Source of the DNA: Bolinopsis microptera
Lineage: Eukaryota; Ctenophora; Tentaculata; Lobata; Bolinopsidae
DNA length: 64,000 nucleotides
Assembly: GCF_026151205.1 (NCBI RefSeq)
Contig: NC_087081.1
Coordinates: 17,964,859-18,028,858 of the forward strand
Direction: 5' to 3'
The first letter of the stretch is position 1. Each line of letters opens with the position of its first letter. This document shows positions 1 through 10,307 of this stretch, piece by piece. A program made the translations under genes and the position numbers. A model generated the notes under the pieces. It was not told where the DNA came from, made no database searches, and was given only the letters and a program-made list of their open reading frames with translations.

Positions 1-590
1 CGCTAGGTACATGAGATATGTTAGTTCCATCATTAATTTTCATGCATTTGTCTGACAGTTTTTTTTTTCAGACTGAAAAGTTAGAATACACTTGTCTGAT
101 TGTTGTGGCAATGTCCTCTCTACTCATTATGATTCAAAATGTATACTGTTTCAACCTGATCAGGAATCCTTTGTTTTGTGCGATTGATGCATCAAAATCA
201 ATAAAATGGGGATTCAAGTAAGTTTCAAGGAGAATATGTTTACGTACTCAAGTAAGCAAATAAATACTAACAAATAGCGGTCTCTGGAGGTGTGATTATC
301 AGAGCACCATTATCAGTATGATATATAATATATACGATGATATCGTGTAATGACATACTTAACAGTTAACGTATTTCAGGCTGTTGAATATGACAAAGTT
401 TTCAGTGTGCCCTGTTGTGTTATCCCTTTATTACAACCATTTATTTAAAAGCTATCATAGTTACACTTGGTTCCAAACCGTCCTTCTGGGCAGAGCATTC
501 AGGTAACTTTCTTTGTATATTAGATAATTCATCTTAAAAACTACATTCCCTGATAAGGCTCGAGATTATCACTGAGGCTCGTGCAGTGGC
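1..590. other. Unannotated AT-rich flank
   Basis: No exon, RNA gene or repeat unit could be supported here. Short open frames at 18-221 lack coding character and a recognisable family. The sequence ends where the first CCCTTAAT-type repeat block starts near position 590. Confidence 0.5.
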
Positions 591-810
591 CGCCCTTAAT
601 AATACCACCCTTAATAAAAATTTATCTTCTCCTACATTTTTTTCAGCAATCACCCTCAAACTTTTAGGATATGTTCTAGGGATCATTTAGAAGATTTGAC
701 TCGAGCCGAAATTTTATTCGAATTGAAAATCTTGGACCTCAAAAAATCGTCAAAAAACGAGGTCCAAGATTTTCAAAATCGAACAAAAAGTTTTTAAAGG
801 CCTCTCAAAT

Positions 811-976
811 TGCCGCCCTTAATGCCACCCTTAATTCCACCCTTAATGCCGCCCTTAATGCCGCCCTTAATGCCGCCCTTAATTCCACCCTTAATTCCAC
901 CCTTAATGCCGCCCCTAATGGCGCCCCCTTAATACCACTCTTAATGCCGCCCTTAATTCCACCCTTAATGCCGCCC
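811..976. repeat. 12-bp minisatellite (GCCGCCCTTAAT-type)
   Basis: Imperfect tandem copies of a 12-bp unit built on CCCTTAATGCCG, with variants ending in CCA, GCC or TCC. Sister arrays lie at 1674-1840, 2301-2625, 4851-5074 and 5544-5857. Every unit contains TTAA, the target tetranucleotide flanking the adjoining elements. Open frames across these arrays give only Leu/Pro/Ala repeats and are not genes. Confidence 0.9.
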
Positions 977-980
977 TTAA

Positions 981-1435
981 GGGGGCAGGGGGGGTCTTTA
1001 TGAAATACCTCTCGAAATTAATTTTATAGTTGTTTCTGATAGAGGGGAGTAATATCTACCAGATGCTTTTGGTCCCATGGACAAATTTTGTTCCTAGCCG
1101 AAATTATTGCCGATCAAAGGTCAGCGCTCATGTGTAATTGAATTGCGCGAGCGATTTTCAATCGCGCGCCCTGAAAATCGAGTCTAAAAATCTATCTTCT
1201 CCTACATTTTTTGAGCAATCACCTTGAAACTTTCAGGATATGTTTTAAGGACCATTTAAAAACTTCTGGTCTATCAGAATTTTAAAATAGGCCTTAGAAA
1301 AGTTTTTATTCGATTTTGAAAATCTTGGACCTCGTTTTTTGACGATTTTTTCAGGTCCAAGATTTTCAAAATCGAATAAAAACTTTTCTCAAAAGACCCC
1401 CCCCCCCCCCCCTAAAAAGACCCCCCCCTGCCCCC
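981..1435. mobile_element. TTAA-flanked G/C-tipped non-autonomous element, copy 1
   Basis: The element begins GGGGGCAGGGGGGGTCTT and ends with its approximate complement (AAGACC, C-run, TGCCCCC). It is bordered by TTAA at 977-980 and 1436-1439. An internal hairpin is built on TTGGACCTCG and its complement (about 1315-1380), followed by a C-run. A TTAA duplication is the hallmark of piggyBac-type transposition, so I infer a piggyBac-mobilised MITE. No transposase is present. Confidence 0.75.
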
Positions 1436-1673
1436 TTAATGGCGCCCTTAATGCCGCCCTTAATAATACCACCCTTAATAAAAATTTATCTTCTCCTACA
1501 TTTTTTTCAGCAATCACCCTCAAACTTTTAGGATATGTTCTAGGGATCATTTAGAAGATTTGACTCGAGCCGAAATTTTATTCGAATTGAAAATCTTGGA
1601 CCTCAAAAAATCGTCAAAAAACGAGGTCCAAGATTTTCAAAATCGAACAAAAAGTTTTTAAAGGCCTCTCAAA

Positions 1674-1840
1674 TTGCCGCCCTTAATGCCACCCTTAATT
1701 CCACCCTTAATGCCGCCCTTAATGCCGCCCTTAATGCCGCCCTTAATTCCACCCTTAATTCCACCCTTAATGCCGCCCCTAATGGCGCCCCCTTAATACC
1801 ACTCTTAATGCCGCCCTTAATTCCACCCTTAATGCCGCCC
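1674..1840. repeat. 12-bp minisatellite, second array
   Basis: Same CCCTTAAT-based unit and same variant order as the array at 811-976, as expected from the 864-bp block duplication. Confidence 0.88.
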
Positions 1841-1844
1841 TTAA

Positions 1845-2296
1845 GGGGGCAGGGGGGGTCTTTATGAAATACCTCTCGAAATTAATTTTATAGTTGTTTC
1901 TGATAGAGGGGAGTAATATCTACCAGATGCTTTTGGTCCCATGGACAAATTTTGTTCCTAGCCGAAATTATTGCCGATCAAAGGTTAGCGCTCATGTGTA
2001 ATTGAATTGCGCGAGCGATTTTCAATCGCGCGCCCTGAAAATCGAGTCTAAAAATCTATCTTCTCCTACATTTTTTGAGCAATCACCTTGAAACTTTCAG
2101 GATATGTTTTAAGGACCATTTAAAAACTTCTGGTCTATCAGAATTTTAAAATAGGCCTTAGAAAAGTTTTTATTCGATTTTGAAAATCTTGGACCTCGTT
2201 TTTTGACGATTTTTTCAGGTCCAAGATTTTCAAAATCGAATAAAAACTTTTCTCAAAAGACCCCCCCCCCCCCCTAAAAAGACCCTCCCTGCCCCC
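1845..2296. mobile_element. TTAA-flanked G/C-tipped element, copy 2
   Basis: Near-identical to the element at 981-1435, with TTAA at 1841-1844 and 2297-2300. The C-run near 2260-2275 differs in length from copy 1, as expected for slippage. Confidence 0.75.
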
Positions 2297-2300
2297 TTAA

Positions 2301-2625
2301 TGGCGCCCTTAATGCCGCCCTTAATGGCGCCCTTAATGCCGCCCTTAATGCCGCCCTTAATACCACCCTTAATTCCACCCTTAATGCCGCCCTTGATGCC
2401 GCCCTTAATATCACCCTTAATATCACCCTTAATGTCGCCCTTAATGCCGCCCTTAATGCCGCCCTTAATGCCACCCTTAATACCGCCCTTAATACCGCCC
2501 TTAATGCCACCCTTAATGCCGCACTTAATTCCACCCTTAATGCCGCCCTTAATGCCGCCCTTAATATCACCCTTAATATCACCCTTAATGTCGCCCTTAA
2601 TGCCGCCCTTAATGCCGCCCTTACA
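2301..2625. repeat. 12-bp minisatellite, long array
   Basis: About 27 imperfect copies of the CCCTTAAT-based 12-bp unit. It contains internal higher-order repetition: a run with two ATATCA-type units occurs near 2404-2430 and again near 2567-2590. Confidence 0.88.
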
Positions 2626-2840
2626 AAACCGGAAAAAGTTCAGGAGTTAATTAATAAATAATGATTTGGTGTATTCGTGTGGTGTTATTGAGTCTCATTC
2701 GATAGTTCTTTGATTCAAATTTTTGATTGTTTCTGAATAGACTCCGTGAAGACAGATTCTAATGGAAATAAATATCTGAATAACGTAATCGAGGCAATTT
2801 GGTAGTCTAGCTCTAGCTAGGCACACTTGGGGCACAAAAA
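2626..2840. repeat. Left arm of fold-back element B, truncated
   Basis: This sequence matches the left arm of the intact fold-back element at 5860-6375, including the AGTTCTTTGATTC region and the GGGGCAC tail. It ends abruptly at about 2840, where hairpin half-element sequence resumes. Confidence 0.75.
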
Positions 2841-2918
2841 TCGTCAAAAAACGAGGTCCAATATTTTCAAAATCGAACAAAAAGTTTTCAATTTACTTAC
2901 TTGAAAAGGTCTCCTCCT

Positions 2919-4081
2919 CACCGTCACCACTCCTGGAACTAACAACACTGAATACAGAACCGCACTCCAACACACCATCGACAACATTACCAGTGAAACG
3001 ATCACCTGCTACACAGACGGGTCTCTATCAGACTCCGGAAGTGGGGCTGGGTACATCATCACGACTGACAACAACAACACCACCCTGGAAGAGAGATCAT
3101 TCAAGCTCCCTGATTATTGTACTGTCTACCAGACAGAACTCACTGCAATCATTGAAGCCTGCAAGTATCTCTCATCCTACACCAATTCACACATCATTAT
3201 ATGGTCTGATAGTCTCTCCTCCATACAAGCTATTTCCTCGCTTTCAACGAGGAGCAGAACTACTAGAGACTGTTATGACACCCTTAACGCACTCGGATCG
3301 AACAACACTCTAGAGATCCGATGGATCGCAGCCCATATTGGGTTGTGGGGAAATGAAAAAGCGGATGAGCTGGCCAAGCTTGGCACGACCAGCGAACACG
3401 TTTTGAAATGCCCAATCCCTCAATCTTACATCAAACGACAAATCAACAACAAAGTCCACAGACTGAATCAGGATATCTGGTTAACGGATGGTCCTAGACA
3501 CACCAAACTAACACTTGGCCAAAAGCACACCAAAATAATCAATAATATAAACACGTCACTCATCAACAATAGACAAGACTATAGAACCGCAGTCCACCTA
3601 ATCACGGGCCACTGTGGCTTAAACAAACACCTCCACACCATCCGCAAATCAAGCACCAGTGCTTGTCCTATGTGCGGTGACGGAGAGGAAACTGTCTCAC
3701 ACTTTCTTGGACAGTGCCCAGCTATTGCCCAAATAAGAGGTCAATACTTTCGGGACTACTACCTCTCGGTCAACGACATATTCGACAACCACCACATTAC
3801 CACAATCGTCAACTTCACAAACCGCACCAAACGCTTAATAGTACCAGAAGAACTGGATCAGACTGGCGTAACTTAGCGCATTAACACATTACATATGCAG
3901 CCTTGCCTAACTGATTTATAAACTCATCTGGTACCAAAGCGCGGTATTCCCATTCAGATCATTACCACCACCGTCCTCCACAATTCACACTGTTGTCTCC
4001 GATAAACCCCCCCTCATCCCAGAGGTAGGCAAAGCATCTTAATGCTATCCTCTAGTGGGCTTTCTATGCCCAGCCTCTCTT

Positions 4082-4130
<49 letters not shown>
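2919..4130 (+). mobile_element. 5'-truncated I-like non-LTR retrotransposon with poly(A) tail
   Basis: A 3' fragment with an RNase H domain, a zinc-knuckle-like C-terminus, a 3' UTR and about 48 A residues at 4083-4130. It is bracketed by the target-site duplication GGTCTCCTCCT, at 2908-2918 and 4131-4141 (up to 15 bp counting adjoining A residues). It has inserted into the 3' UTR of the antisense retrotransposon at 2889-4827. A related copy lies on the - strand at 61255-62660. Confidence 0.88.
2930..3876 (+). pseudogene. RNase H domain and C-terminus of an I-like retrotransposon ORF2, frameshifted
   Basis: The product would be the C-terminal end of a retrotransposon polyprotein, degrading the RNA strand of RNA-DNA hybrids. 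Visible RNase H motifs are CYTDGS (first Asp), TELTAIIEA (Glu), IIIWSDS (Asp) and GNEKADELAK (last Asp region). Downstream is a Cys/His cluster of the form CPMCGDGEETVSHFLGQC. The reading frame changes at least twice between about 2993 and 3343, so the copy is dead. RT and endonuclease are missing through 5' truncation. Confidence 0.85.
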
Positions 4131-4132
<2 letters not shown>

Positions 4133-4139
4133 TCTCCTC

Positions 4140-4805
4140 CTAGTCGTTGGAGTGGCCTGCACCACATAGTAACTCCTTTCTCCGGTGTATTAGACCTCTC
4201 CAGTGAACCCTGTCTATAGCTTGTTGTTCTGCATCTTCTATCGTGATGTTATCGACACCTGTGAAGATTGCTGCATCCTCCCGGACACATGACAACCAGT
4301 TTTTCCGAGGTCTACCTCTTGACCTTTTACCATGCTTTGGGATCCAGTGCAGAAGATAATTGGGTATTCTTTCTTCTGGCATCCTCACCACATGGCCAAA
4401 CCATCGGAGTCTAGCTGCTCGTACGAAAGTATCAACAGGGGCGATGTTAGCCCGCTTAAGTACATCAGCATTAGAGACATGATAAAACCATTTGATTTTC
4501 AGGATTCTCCTCAGACATCTATGATGGAACACCTCAAATCTTTTCATCTGCGTCTGTGTGGTATTCCATACCTCACTTCCATAAAGCAGTATAGTGAGCA
4601 CAGCCGCTTTGTAAATCCTGATTTTAGTTGGAGTCTTAATGCTGCGACTGTACCATATACTGCTAAGCTGATAGAATGCCCCAGAGGCCTTTTGAATTCG
4701 AGCTGATAGTTCTTTGTCAATTGTTCCATTCGCACTGATGATTGCACCCAAGTAAGTGAAATTGCTGACCTGCTGTATTGGGAGACCTTCCACATTGATG
4801 TCCAT
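4140..4805 (-). pseudogene. C-terminal fragment of non-LTR reverse transcriptase
   Basis: About 221 residues ending GAGHSND, nearly identical to the end of the RT ORF at 31480-33387. It contains the thumb/C-terminal signature HHRCLRRILKIKW and RLRWFGHVVRMPEERIPNYL followed by a basic GKRSRGRPRK stretch. The catalytic YADD motif lies upstream and is lost by 5' truncation. High identity to the long copy suggests recent activity of the family. Confidence 0.88.
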
Positions 4806-4850
4806 AGTGTCGTCTTTAGACTTTTTAAAGTTTTTAAAGGCCTCTCAAAT

Positions 4851-5074
4851 TGCCGCCCTTAATGCCACCCTTAATTCCACCCTTAATGCCGCCCTTAATG
4901 CCGCCCTTAATGGCGCCCTTAATGCCGCCCTTAATACCACTCTTAATGCCGCCCTTAATTCCACCCTTAATTCCACCCTTAATGCCGCCCCTAATGGCGC
5001 CCTTAATGCCGCCCTTAATACCACTCTTAATGCCGCCCTTAATGCCGCCCTTAATTTCACCCTTAATGCCGCCC
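4851..5074. repeat. 12-bp minisatellite, third block
   Basis: CCCTTAAT-based 12-bp units continuing the composite block that was split by the retrotransposon at 2889-4827. Confidence 0.88.
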
Positions 5075-5078
5075 TTAA

Positions 5079-5539
5079 GGGGGCAGGGGGGGGGTCTTTA
5101 TGAAATTCCTCTCGAAATTAATTTTATAGTTGTTTCTGATAGAGGGGAGTAATATCTACCAGATGCTTTTGGTCCCATGGACAAATTTTGTTCCTAGCCG
5201 AAATTATTGCCGATCAAAGGTCAGCGCTCATGTGTAATTGTATTGCGCGAGCGATTTTCAATCGCGCGCCCTGAAAATCGAGTCTAAAAATCTATCTTCT
5301 CCTACATTTTTTGAGCAATCACCTTGAAACTTTCAGGATATGTTTTAAGGAACATTTAAAAACTTCTGGTCTATCAGAATTTTAAAATAGGCCTTAGAAA
5401 AGTTTTTATTCGATTTTGAAAATCTTGGACCTCGTTTTTTGACGATTTTTTCAGGTCCAAGATTTTCAAAATCGAATAAAAACTTTTCTCAAAAGACCCC
5501 CCCCCCCCCCCCCCCCCTAAAAAGACCCTCCCTGCCCCC
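5079..5539. mobile_element. TTAA-flanked G/C-tipped element, copy 3
   Basis: Same termini as copies 1 and 2, with TTAA at 5075-5078 and 5540-5543. The C-run at about 5497-5517 is the longest of the three. Confidence 0.75.
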
Positions 5540-5543
5540 TTAA

Positions 5544-5857
5544 TGGCGCCCTTAATGCCGCCCTTAATGGAGCCCTTAATGCCGCCCTTAATACCGCCCT
5601 TAATTCCACCCTTAATGCCGCCCTTAATGCCGCCCTTAATACCGCCCTTAATACCGCCCTTAATGCCGCCCTTAATGCCGCCCTTAATTCCACCCTTAAT
5701 GCCGCCCTTAATATCACCCTTAATATCACCCTTAATGTCGCCCTTAATGCCGCCCTTAATTCCACCCTTAATGCCGCCCTTAATGCCGCCCTTAATATCA
5801 CCCTTAATATCACCCTTAATGTCGCCCTTAATGCCGCCCTTAATGCCGCCCTTACAA
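5544..5857. repeat. 12-bp minisatellite, last array
   Basis: About 26 copies of the CCCTTAAT-based unit with the same terminal ATATCA-variant pair as the array at 2301-2625. Confidence 0.88.
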
Positions 5858-5859
5858 AA

Positions 5860-6375
5860 CCGGAAAAAGTTCAGGAGTTAATTAATAAATAATGATTTGG
5901 TGTATTCGTGTGGTGTTATTGAGTCTCATTCGATAGTTCTTTGATTCAAATTTTTGATTGTTTCTGAATAGACTCAGTGAAGACAGATTCTAATGGAAAT
6001 AAATATCTGAATAACGTAATCGAGGCAATTTGGTAGTCTAGCTCTAGCTATGCACACTTGGGGCACACTTGGGGCACAAAATTGTATTTCCTGGGGCACA
6101 GTTGGGGCATAAAGTGTGCCCCAGGGAAATACAATTTTGTGCCCCAAGTGTGCCCCAAGTGTGCCCCAAGTGTGCCTAGCTAGATTACCAAATTGCCCGT
6201 AATCGACATTTCTACGTCATACTCATAATTGTTATATGTTAACAAATAATTTGAGAAGATGAGTATGACGTAGAAATGTCCATACGTTATTCAGATATTT
6301 ATTTCCATTAGAATCTGTCTTCACTGAGTCTATTCAGAAACAATCATAAATTTGAATCAAAGAAATAATGATTTA
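5860..6375. mobile_element. Fold-back (long inverted repeat) element B
   Basis: The arm starting near 5934 (AGTTCTTTGATTC) is repeated in inverted orientation up to about 6366, over roughly 85 bp with few mismatches. A second inner palindrome of GTGCCCC/GGGGCAC repeats lies at 6050-6178, and a third at about 6203-6280 (GACATTTCTACGTCATACTC and its complement). No ORF or transposase is present. The left arm alone also occurs at 2640-2840. Confidence 0.75.
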
Positions 6376-6671
6376 TTACAATTGCAGGGAAATTTGGCAG
6401 AATAATCAGCACTGTCAGGCCGCTACGTCCTTATTTGTAATAATACGACTTTCCTCTGATTCTGTTCAGTTAACTAATACTGATCCTATCACTTCGCTGT
6501 GGCTGTGCAGTGTTTTCGTCTACTTCCTGAAGAAGGTCAGCAATAGCTGGACATTAATTGTTAATTAATATTAGCAAACTTATCGTCCATTGATATGAAT
6601 TTCTATTCATATTTGAATTGTGAGTACCATACCAGGACAAACTGTTACAATTAAGCATTTTTCTCGGTCGC
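6376..6671. other. No gene seen
   Basis: AT-rich sequence with a short open frame at 6368-6568 that has no recognisable motif. I see nothing supportable. Confidence 0.4.
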
Positions 6672-6998
6672 CAATAGAGTTATCGCTAAAATAGAGTTAT
6701 CGCTAAAATAGAGTTATCGCTAAAATAGAGTTATCGCTAAAATAGAGTTATCGCTAAAATAGAGTTATCGCTAAAATAGAGTTATCGCTAAAATAGAGTT
6801 ATCGCTAAAATAGAGTTATCGCTAAAATAGAGTTATCGCTAAAATAGAGTTATCGCTAAAATAGAGTTATCGCTAAAATAGAGTTATCGCTAAAATAGAG
6901 TTATCGCTAAAATAGAGTTATCGCTAAAATAGAGTTATCGCTAAAATAGAGTTATCGCTAAAATAGAGTTATCGCTAAAATAGAGTTATCGCTAAAAT
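6672..6998. repeat. 17-bp tandem array
   Basis: About 19 almost perfect copies of ATAGAGTTATCGCTAAA. The near absence of divergence points to recent expansion. Confidence 0.95.
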
Positions 6999-7759
6999 TT
7001 GCTACTTTAGAAATTAAGAAGACTTCTCTGTTAGAGAAAAAATTAGAAAAATTAGAAAAATTAGAAAAGTTAACTTATTTTTATTTAGGGTTAAGACAAC
7101 TTGATTTCTGTTTGTAACACTGTTTGACTGACTTTACCACTACCAGGGACTGAGAAGACTACACGTGTGTTTTAAACTGCAGTTCGATTTTGTTGCCCTA
7201 AAAAAACAGCGGCGGAAGGAAAGCCACCTCATAACAGCAGCGAATGTAATCTTCCTACCAGTTGTTATTTGCGTCGCCATGGTTACTGCTGGACTCAACA
7301 TACCCCTCCTACCTCTCTTTACGTATACAAAATTTGAATTATTTCCATCATATTGGTGCGCTGACCTTAAGCAATATAATATTTATAGTGTTTTGACCTT
7401 TATTTTTCAAAGCAATCTTAGTTTTAGAGGCATATTAATTTCCAAAAAGTATTAAATGGCTTTATCATTCTTGAATGTCGTATTTACACCTGCGTACCAC
7501 CATATTTCTACTCCTAATACCATTCTTTGAGTTTAAGCTTTCTTTTGCTTCGTCTTTGGCGATGAGGTCCTTATCAAATATGCTGCTACTCCACAGGCGA
7601 GAAAACTGCCTGTGGAGCATTTGAAATTATTTTGGAGTGGGGTGAAATATCGCGTTATGATATGATTCTTTATCTTGACTGTTAAGTTGCTATTGTAGCT
7701 TAAATTTAAAATTCGTATTCCTTGTATTTCTATACGAACCAATGATAAACTAAACAATC
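6999..7759. other. No supported gene
   Basis: An open frame at 7165-7455 has a hydrophobic stretch but no motif, no good splice context and no known family. An inverted pair of CCACAGGC/GCCTGTGG lies at 7591-7617. Nothing else stands out. Confidence 0.4.
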
Positions 7760-8238
7760 ACTCACCGACATGGGCCACAATGCAACAACAATCACTCATC
7801 GACATGGGCCACAATGCAACAACAATCACTCACCGACATGGGTCACAATGCAACAACAATCACTCACTGACATGGGCCACAAATACAATGCAACAACAAT
7901 CACTCATCGACATGGGCCACAATGCAACAACAATCACTCACCGACATGGGTCACAATGCAACAACAATCACTCACCGACATGTGTCACAATGCAACAACA
8001 ATCACTCACTGACATGGGCCACAAATACAATGCAACAACAATCACTCATCGACATGGGCCACAATGCAACAACAATCACTCACCGACATGTGTCACAATG
8101 CAACAACAATCACTCACCGACATGGGCTACAATGCAACAACAATCACTCACCGACATGTGTCACAATGCAACAACAATCACTCACCGACATGGGCCACAA
8201 TGCAACAACAAACACTCACCGACATGGGCCACAATGCT
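7760..8238. repeat. 34-bp minisatellite
   Basis: About 14 copies of a 34-bp unit containing GCAACAACAATCACTC and GACATGGGCCAC. Two copies carry an extra AAATAC-type insertion (near 7880 and 8022), marking a higher-order period of about 142 bp. Open frames here are by-products of the array. Confidence 0.93.
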
Positions 8239-8240
8239 CA

Positions 8241-9190
8241 CCGTTTGATGCGACAAGGAAAAGCTCTTATCAAGAAAGGAATTACTCAACGTTTCAATGT
8301 GACAACTTAACATCGTATTCATGATCTAAAAATATTTCTATAAAAATTCAAAAACATATAAAACATAAATCTGAGGAAAAATTAGTGTATAATTATTTAC
8401 CTTTAATTTTAAAACGGAAAGCAACACAACTAGAAGAAAGATTGCAGGGCAACGATTATTTTGAAATTCAAACTAGCATTAACAAGAGAGATGAGTTTGA
8501 AACCATCAAAAGAGTTTTAGTTACAAGTACATAATAACAGAGTGTAATATAATTTATACTTTGCAGACAGGGGATCGTCTACACGTCATGTAGTGATATT
8601 CAGTGATATTTATAGGTTTTTTTTACTTTCTCAGTACAGGGACCACCTCTCACACACGCACACTTCCGCCTCGCATTTAACACACTAACCCTTAACCCCA
8701 ATCAAACCATATTTGGCTCCCACTTTTCGCACTTCTCAGTTCTCATTGGTCAATGCCATTCCCTCCATTTTGCTCCACACTAGATACATACCTACACACT
8801 TCACATCATTCACCTGTTCACCGTTGTAGCATTCCACACTTATGTAATCATGTGTAGTATATTTAGTCGTTTAGTAGTTTTAGGATTGTACGCCATTTGC
8901 TTTAAAAGTTTTTTGTCGTATGAACTAATTTTTGTTATGAATTTTTATTATGACTTTTTGTATCGTATTTTTGGATAAAGCTGATTAAATTCAAAGTAAA
9001 TGATTATTGTATACAGTGCTATATTGTATACTATTACTGTACAGTAATTTTGCCTCAGATTTATGTTTTAAATACGTTTTCGAATTTTTGATAGAAATAT
9101 TTTTACACTACTATATAACAAACATTTTTAGATCATGAATACGATGTAGTCACATTAAAACGTTGAGTAATTCCTTGTCGCATCAAACGG
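8241..9190. mobile_element. 950-bp inverted-repeat (MITE-like) element
   Basis: The left end CCGTTTGATGCGACAAGGAA is matched in inverted orientation by the sequence ending at 9190. Homology extends inwards for more than 100 bp on each side (to about 8375 and 9055), with a small indel after the first 18 bp. The interior has no ORF. It lies directly against the 34-bp array on its left. A target duplication is not evident. Confidence 0.8.
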
Positions 9191-10059
9191 AATCAATAGA
9201 AATTTACCCAAGAATGCATTGCAAGTTGCAACCATGCGACTCATAAATAATATTCTAATCCGAATTTTACATTACTTACTTGTCTTAATAAGGTAGATCC
9301 CTAAATTGGAGAAAGTTTTATATCGTTTTTTTTGCAAATTCAGCAAGCATTTAAATTAAAAGAATTTTCGTAATTCAAGTTTTCAATTTTAATTTTTTTA
9401 ATTCAATTAATTCAAGTTTTATAAGTGTACTAGAAAGCCCGTGGTCACAGGGAGGACGCTAATAGTATTCTTTGGTAGTCAGTTTTCATAGCATCAACAA
9501 ATATCCGTCACAACCGAAGATACAGCCAATTAAAATGTAGCTCGTACTAAACACAGCGTGATATCAAAAAAACCGATCAAAATGACGTTAAAACAATCAT
9601 TGCACGTGCACGTAAAAACCCTCGTTACCATGGTTACTTTGCAACTTCATATTTCTCATCTATTTGCACGTGGGCGGTCGTACAGACATACAAAAATAAT
9701 TCTTTGAATTATAGTAGAGATACCTTTTAAATTTGGATTCTGGTAGGAAGATGAGGTATATTTTTGAGGCATATTTGTGTGGCAGTGTTTGTGTGGTATG
9801 ATAATATGTTCATTATATGCAAGCCTCTTGATTTATGATTGGTTAATTACTGTCACGTGTCTACAAAATATGTCTCACCTCTATATTCTTCTGAGGATTA
9901 GGTCACTTTGTAGTGTAACTATGGTAACTAGTAGCGTTACTATGGTCACTTTGCACATAAAATAGAACATAGACAGGAAAGAGTTGTTACATTGCATTTT
10001 TTATAATTGTAATTTAGAAAATTCCCTCATATTTGATGATTAAAATTAAACTTTCACAG
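9191..10059. other. Upstream region or intron of gene 1
   Basis: AT-rich and without a recognised exon. A stretch at 9440-9720, ending in ATTATAGTAGAGATACC, has the look of a dispersed short repeat but could not be classified. Earlier exons or the promoter of gene 1 may lie here or further upstream. Confidence 0.4.
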
Positions 10060-10307
10060 GTTACCAGTTTTCTGTATTTCATTTCCCCGTCCCACAAAAT
10101 TCTGGCCTGACGCCTCAACATCACACAGTTGTTCCAGAGATTCTGCTTTCTATAAACAAGTTACCCCTCACTATTTGTCGGCACTGGCTAGTGATGTGAA
10201 GCATAACCTCGCCTGCGGCTCTTTCTTCGTCTCCAGAGTAGAAAATCTGCTCATCTTTTCTCACGTTTTAGAGTCCGGATTTGGGTACGCTTCTCTGCTA
10301 ATGAAAG
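10060..10307 (+). CDS. Gene 1 exon a (first one seen)
   Basis: The acceptor CTTTCACAG precedes it and the donor GTGAAG follows. The frame is open with a helical, hydrophobic-patterned C-terminal half (for example NLLIFSHVLESGFGYASLL). It starts in phase 1, so at least one upstream exon is required. Confidence 0.75.

Larger units (their letters stand above)
592..2319. repeat. Tandem duplication of an 864-bp composite block
   Basis: The block beginning AATACCACCC at 601 starts again at 1465, an offset of 864 bp. Each copy has a hairpin half-element (around 700-780), a 12-bp minisatellite and a TTAA-flanked element. The two copies are nearly identical, so the duplication is recent or homogenised. 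A third, related block lies at about 4830-5540, separated by retrotransposon insertions. Confidence 0.85.
2889..4827 (-). mobile_element. 5'-truncated non-LTR retrotransposon (RT C-terminus), split by a nested insertion
   Basis: This is a 3' fragment of the family whose long copy lies at about 27940-33415. It is inserted into the hairpin half-element between duplicated AAAGTTTT sites (2881-2888 and 4828-4835). The 3' tail (2889-2918, reading ACTTACTTG) and the coding part (4131-4819) are separated by the nested I-like element at 2919-4130. Only the end of the reverse-transcriptase ORF is present. Confidence 0.85.

Noticed and set aside
811-5857. Leu/Pro/Ala-repeat open frames on both strands in the 12-bp arrays
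   Set aside because: They are by-products of a 12-bp period, which preserves frame. No start context, no conservation and no non-repeat domain.
7780-8310. Gln/His/Asn-rich open frame
   Set aside because: It follows the 34-bp minisatellite in several frames at once and ends in the adjacent inverted-repeat element. No sign of a gene.
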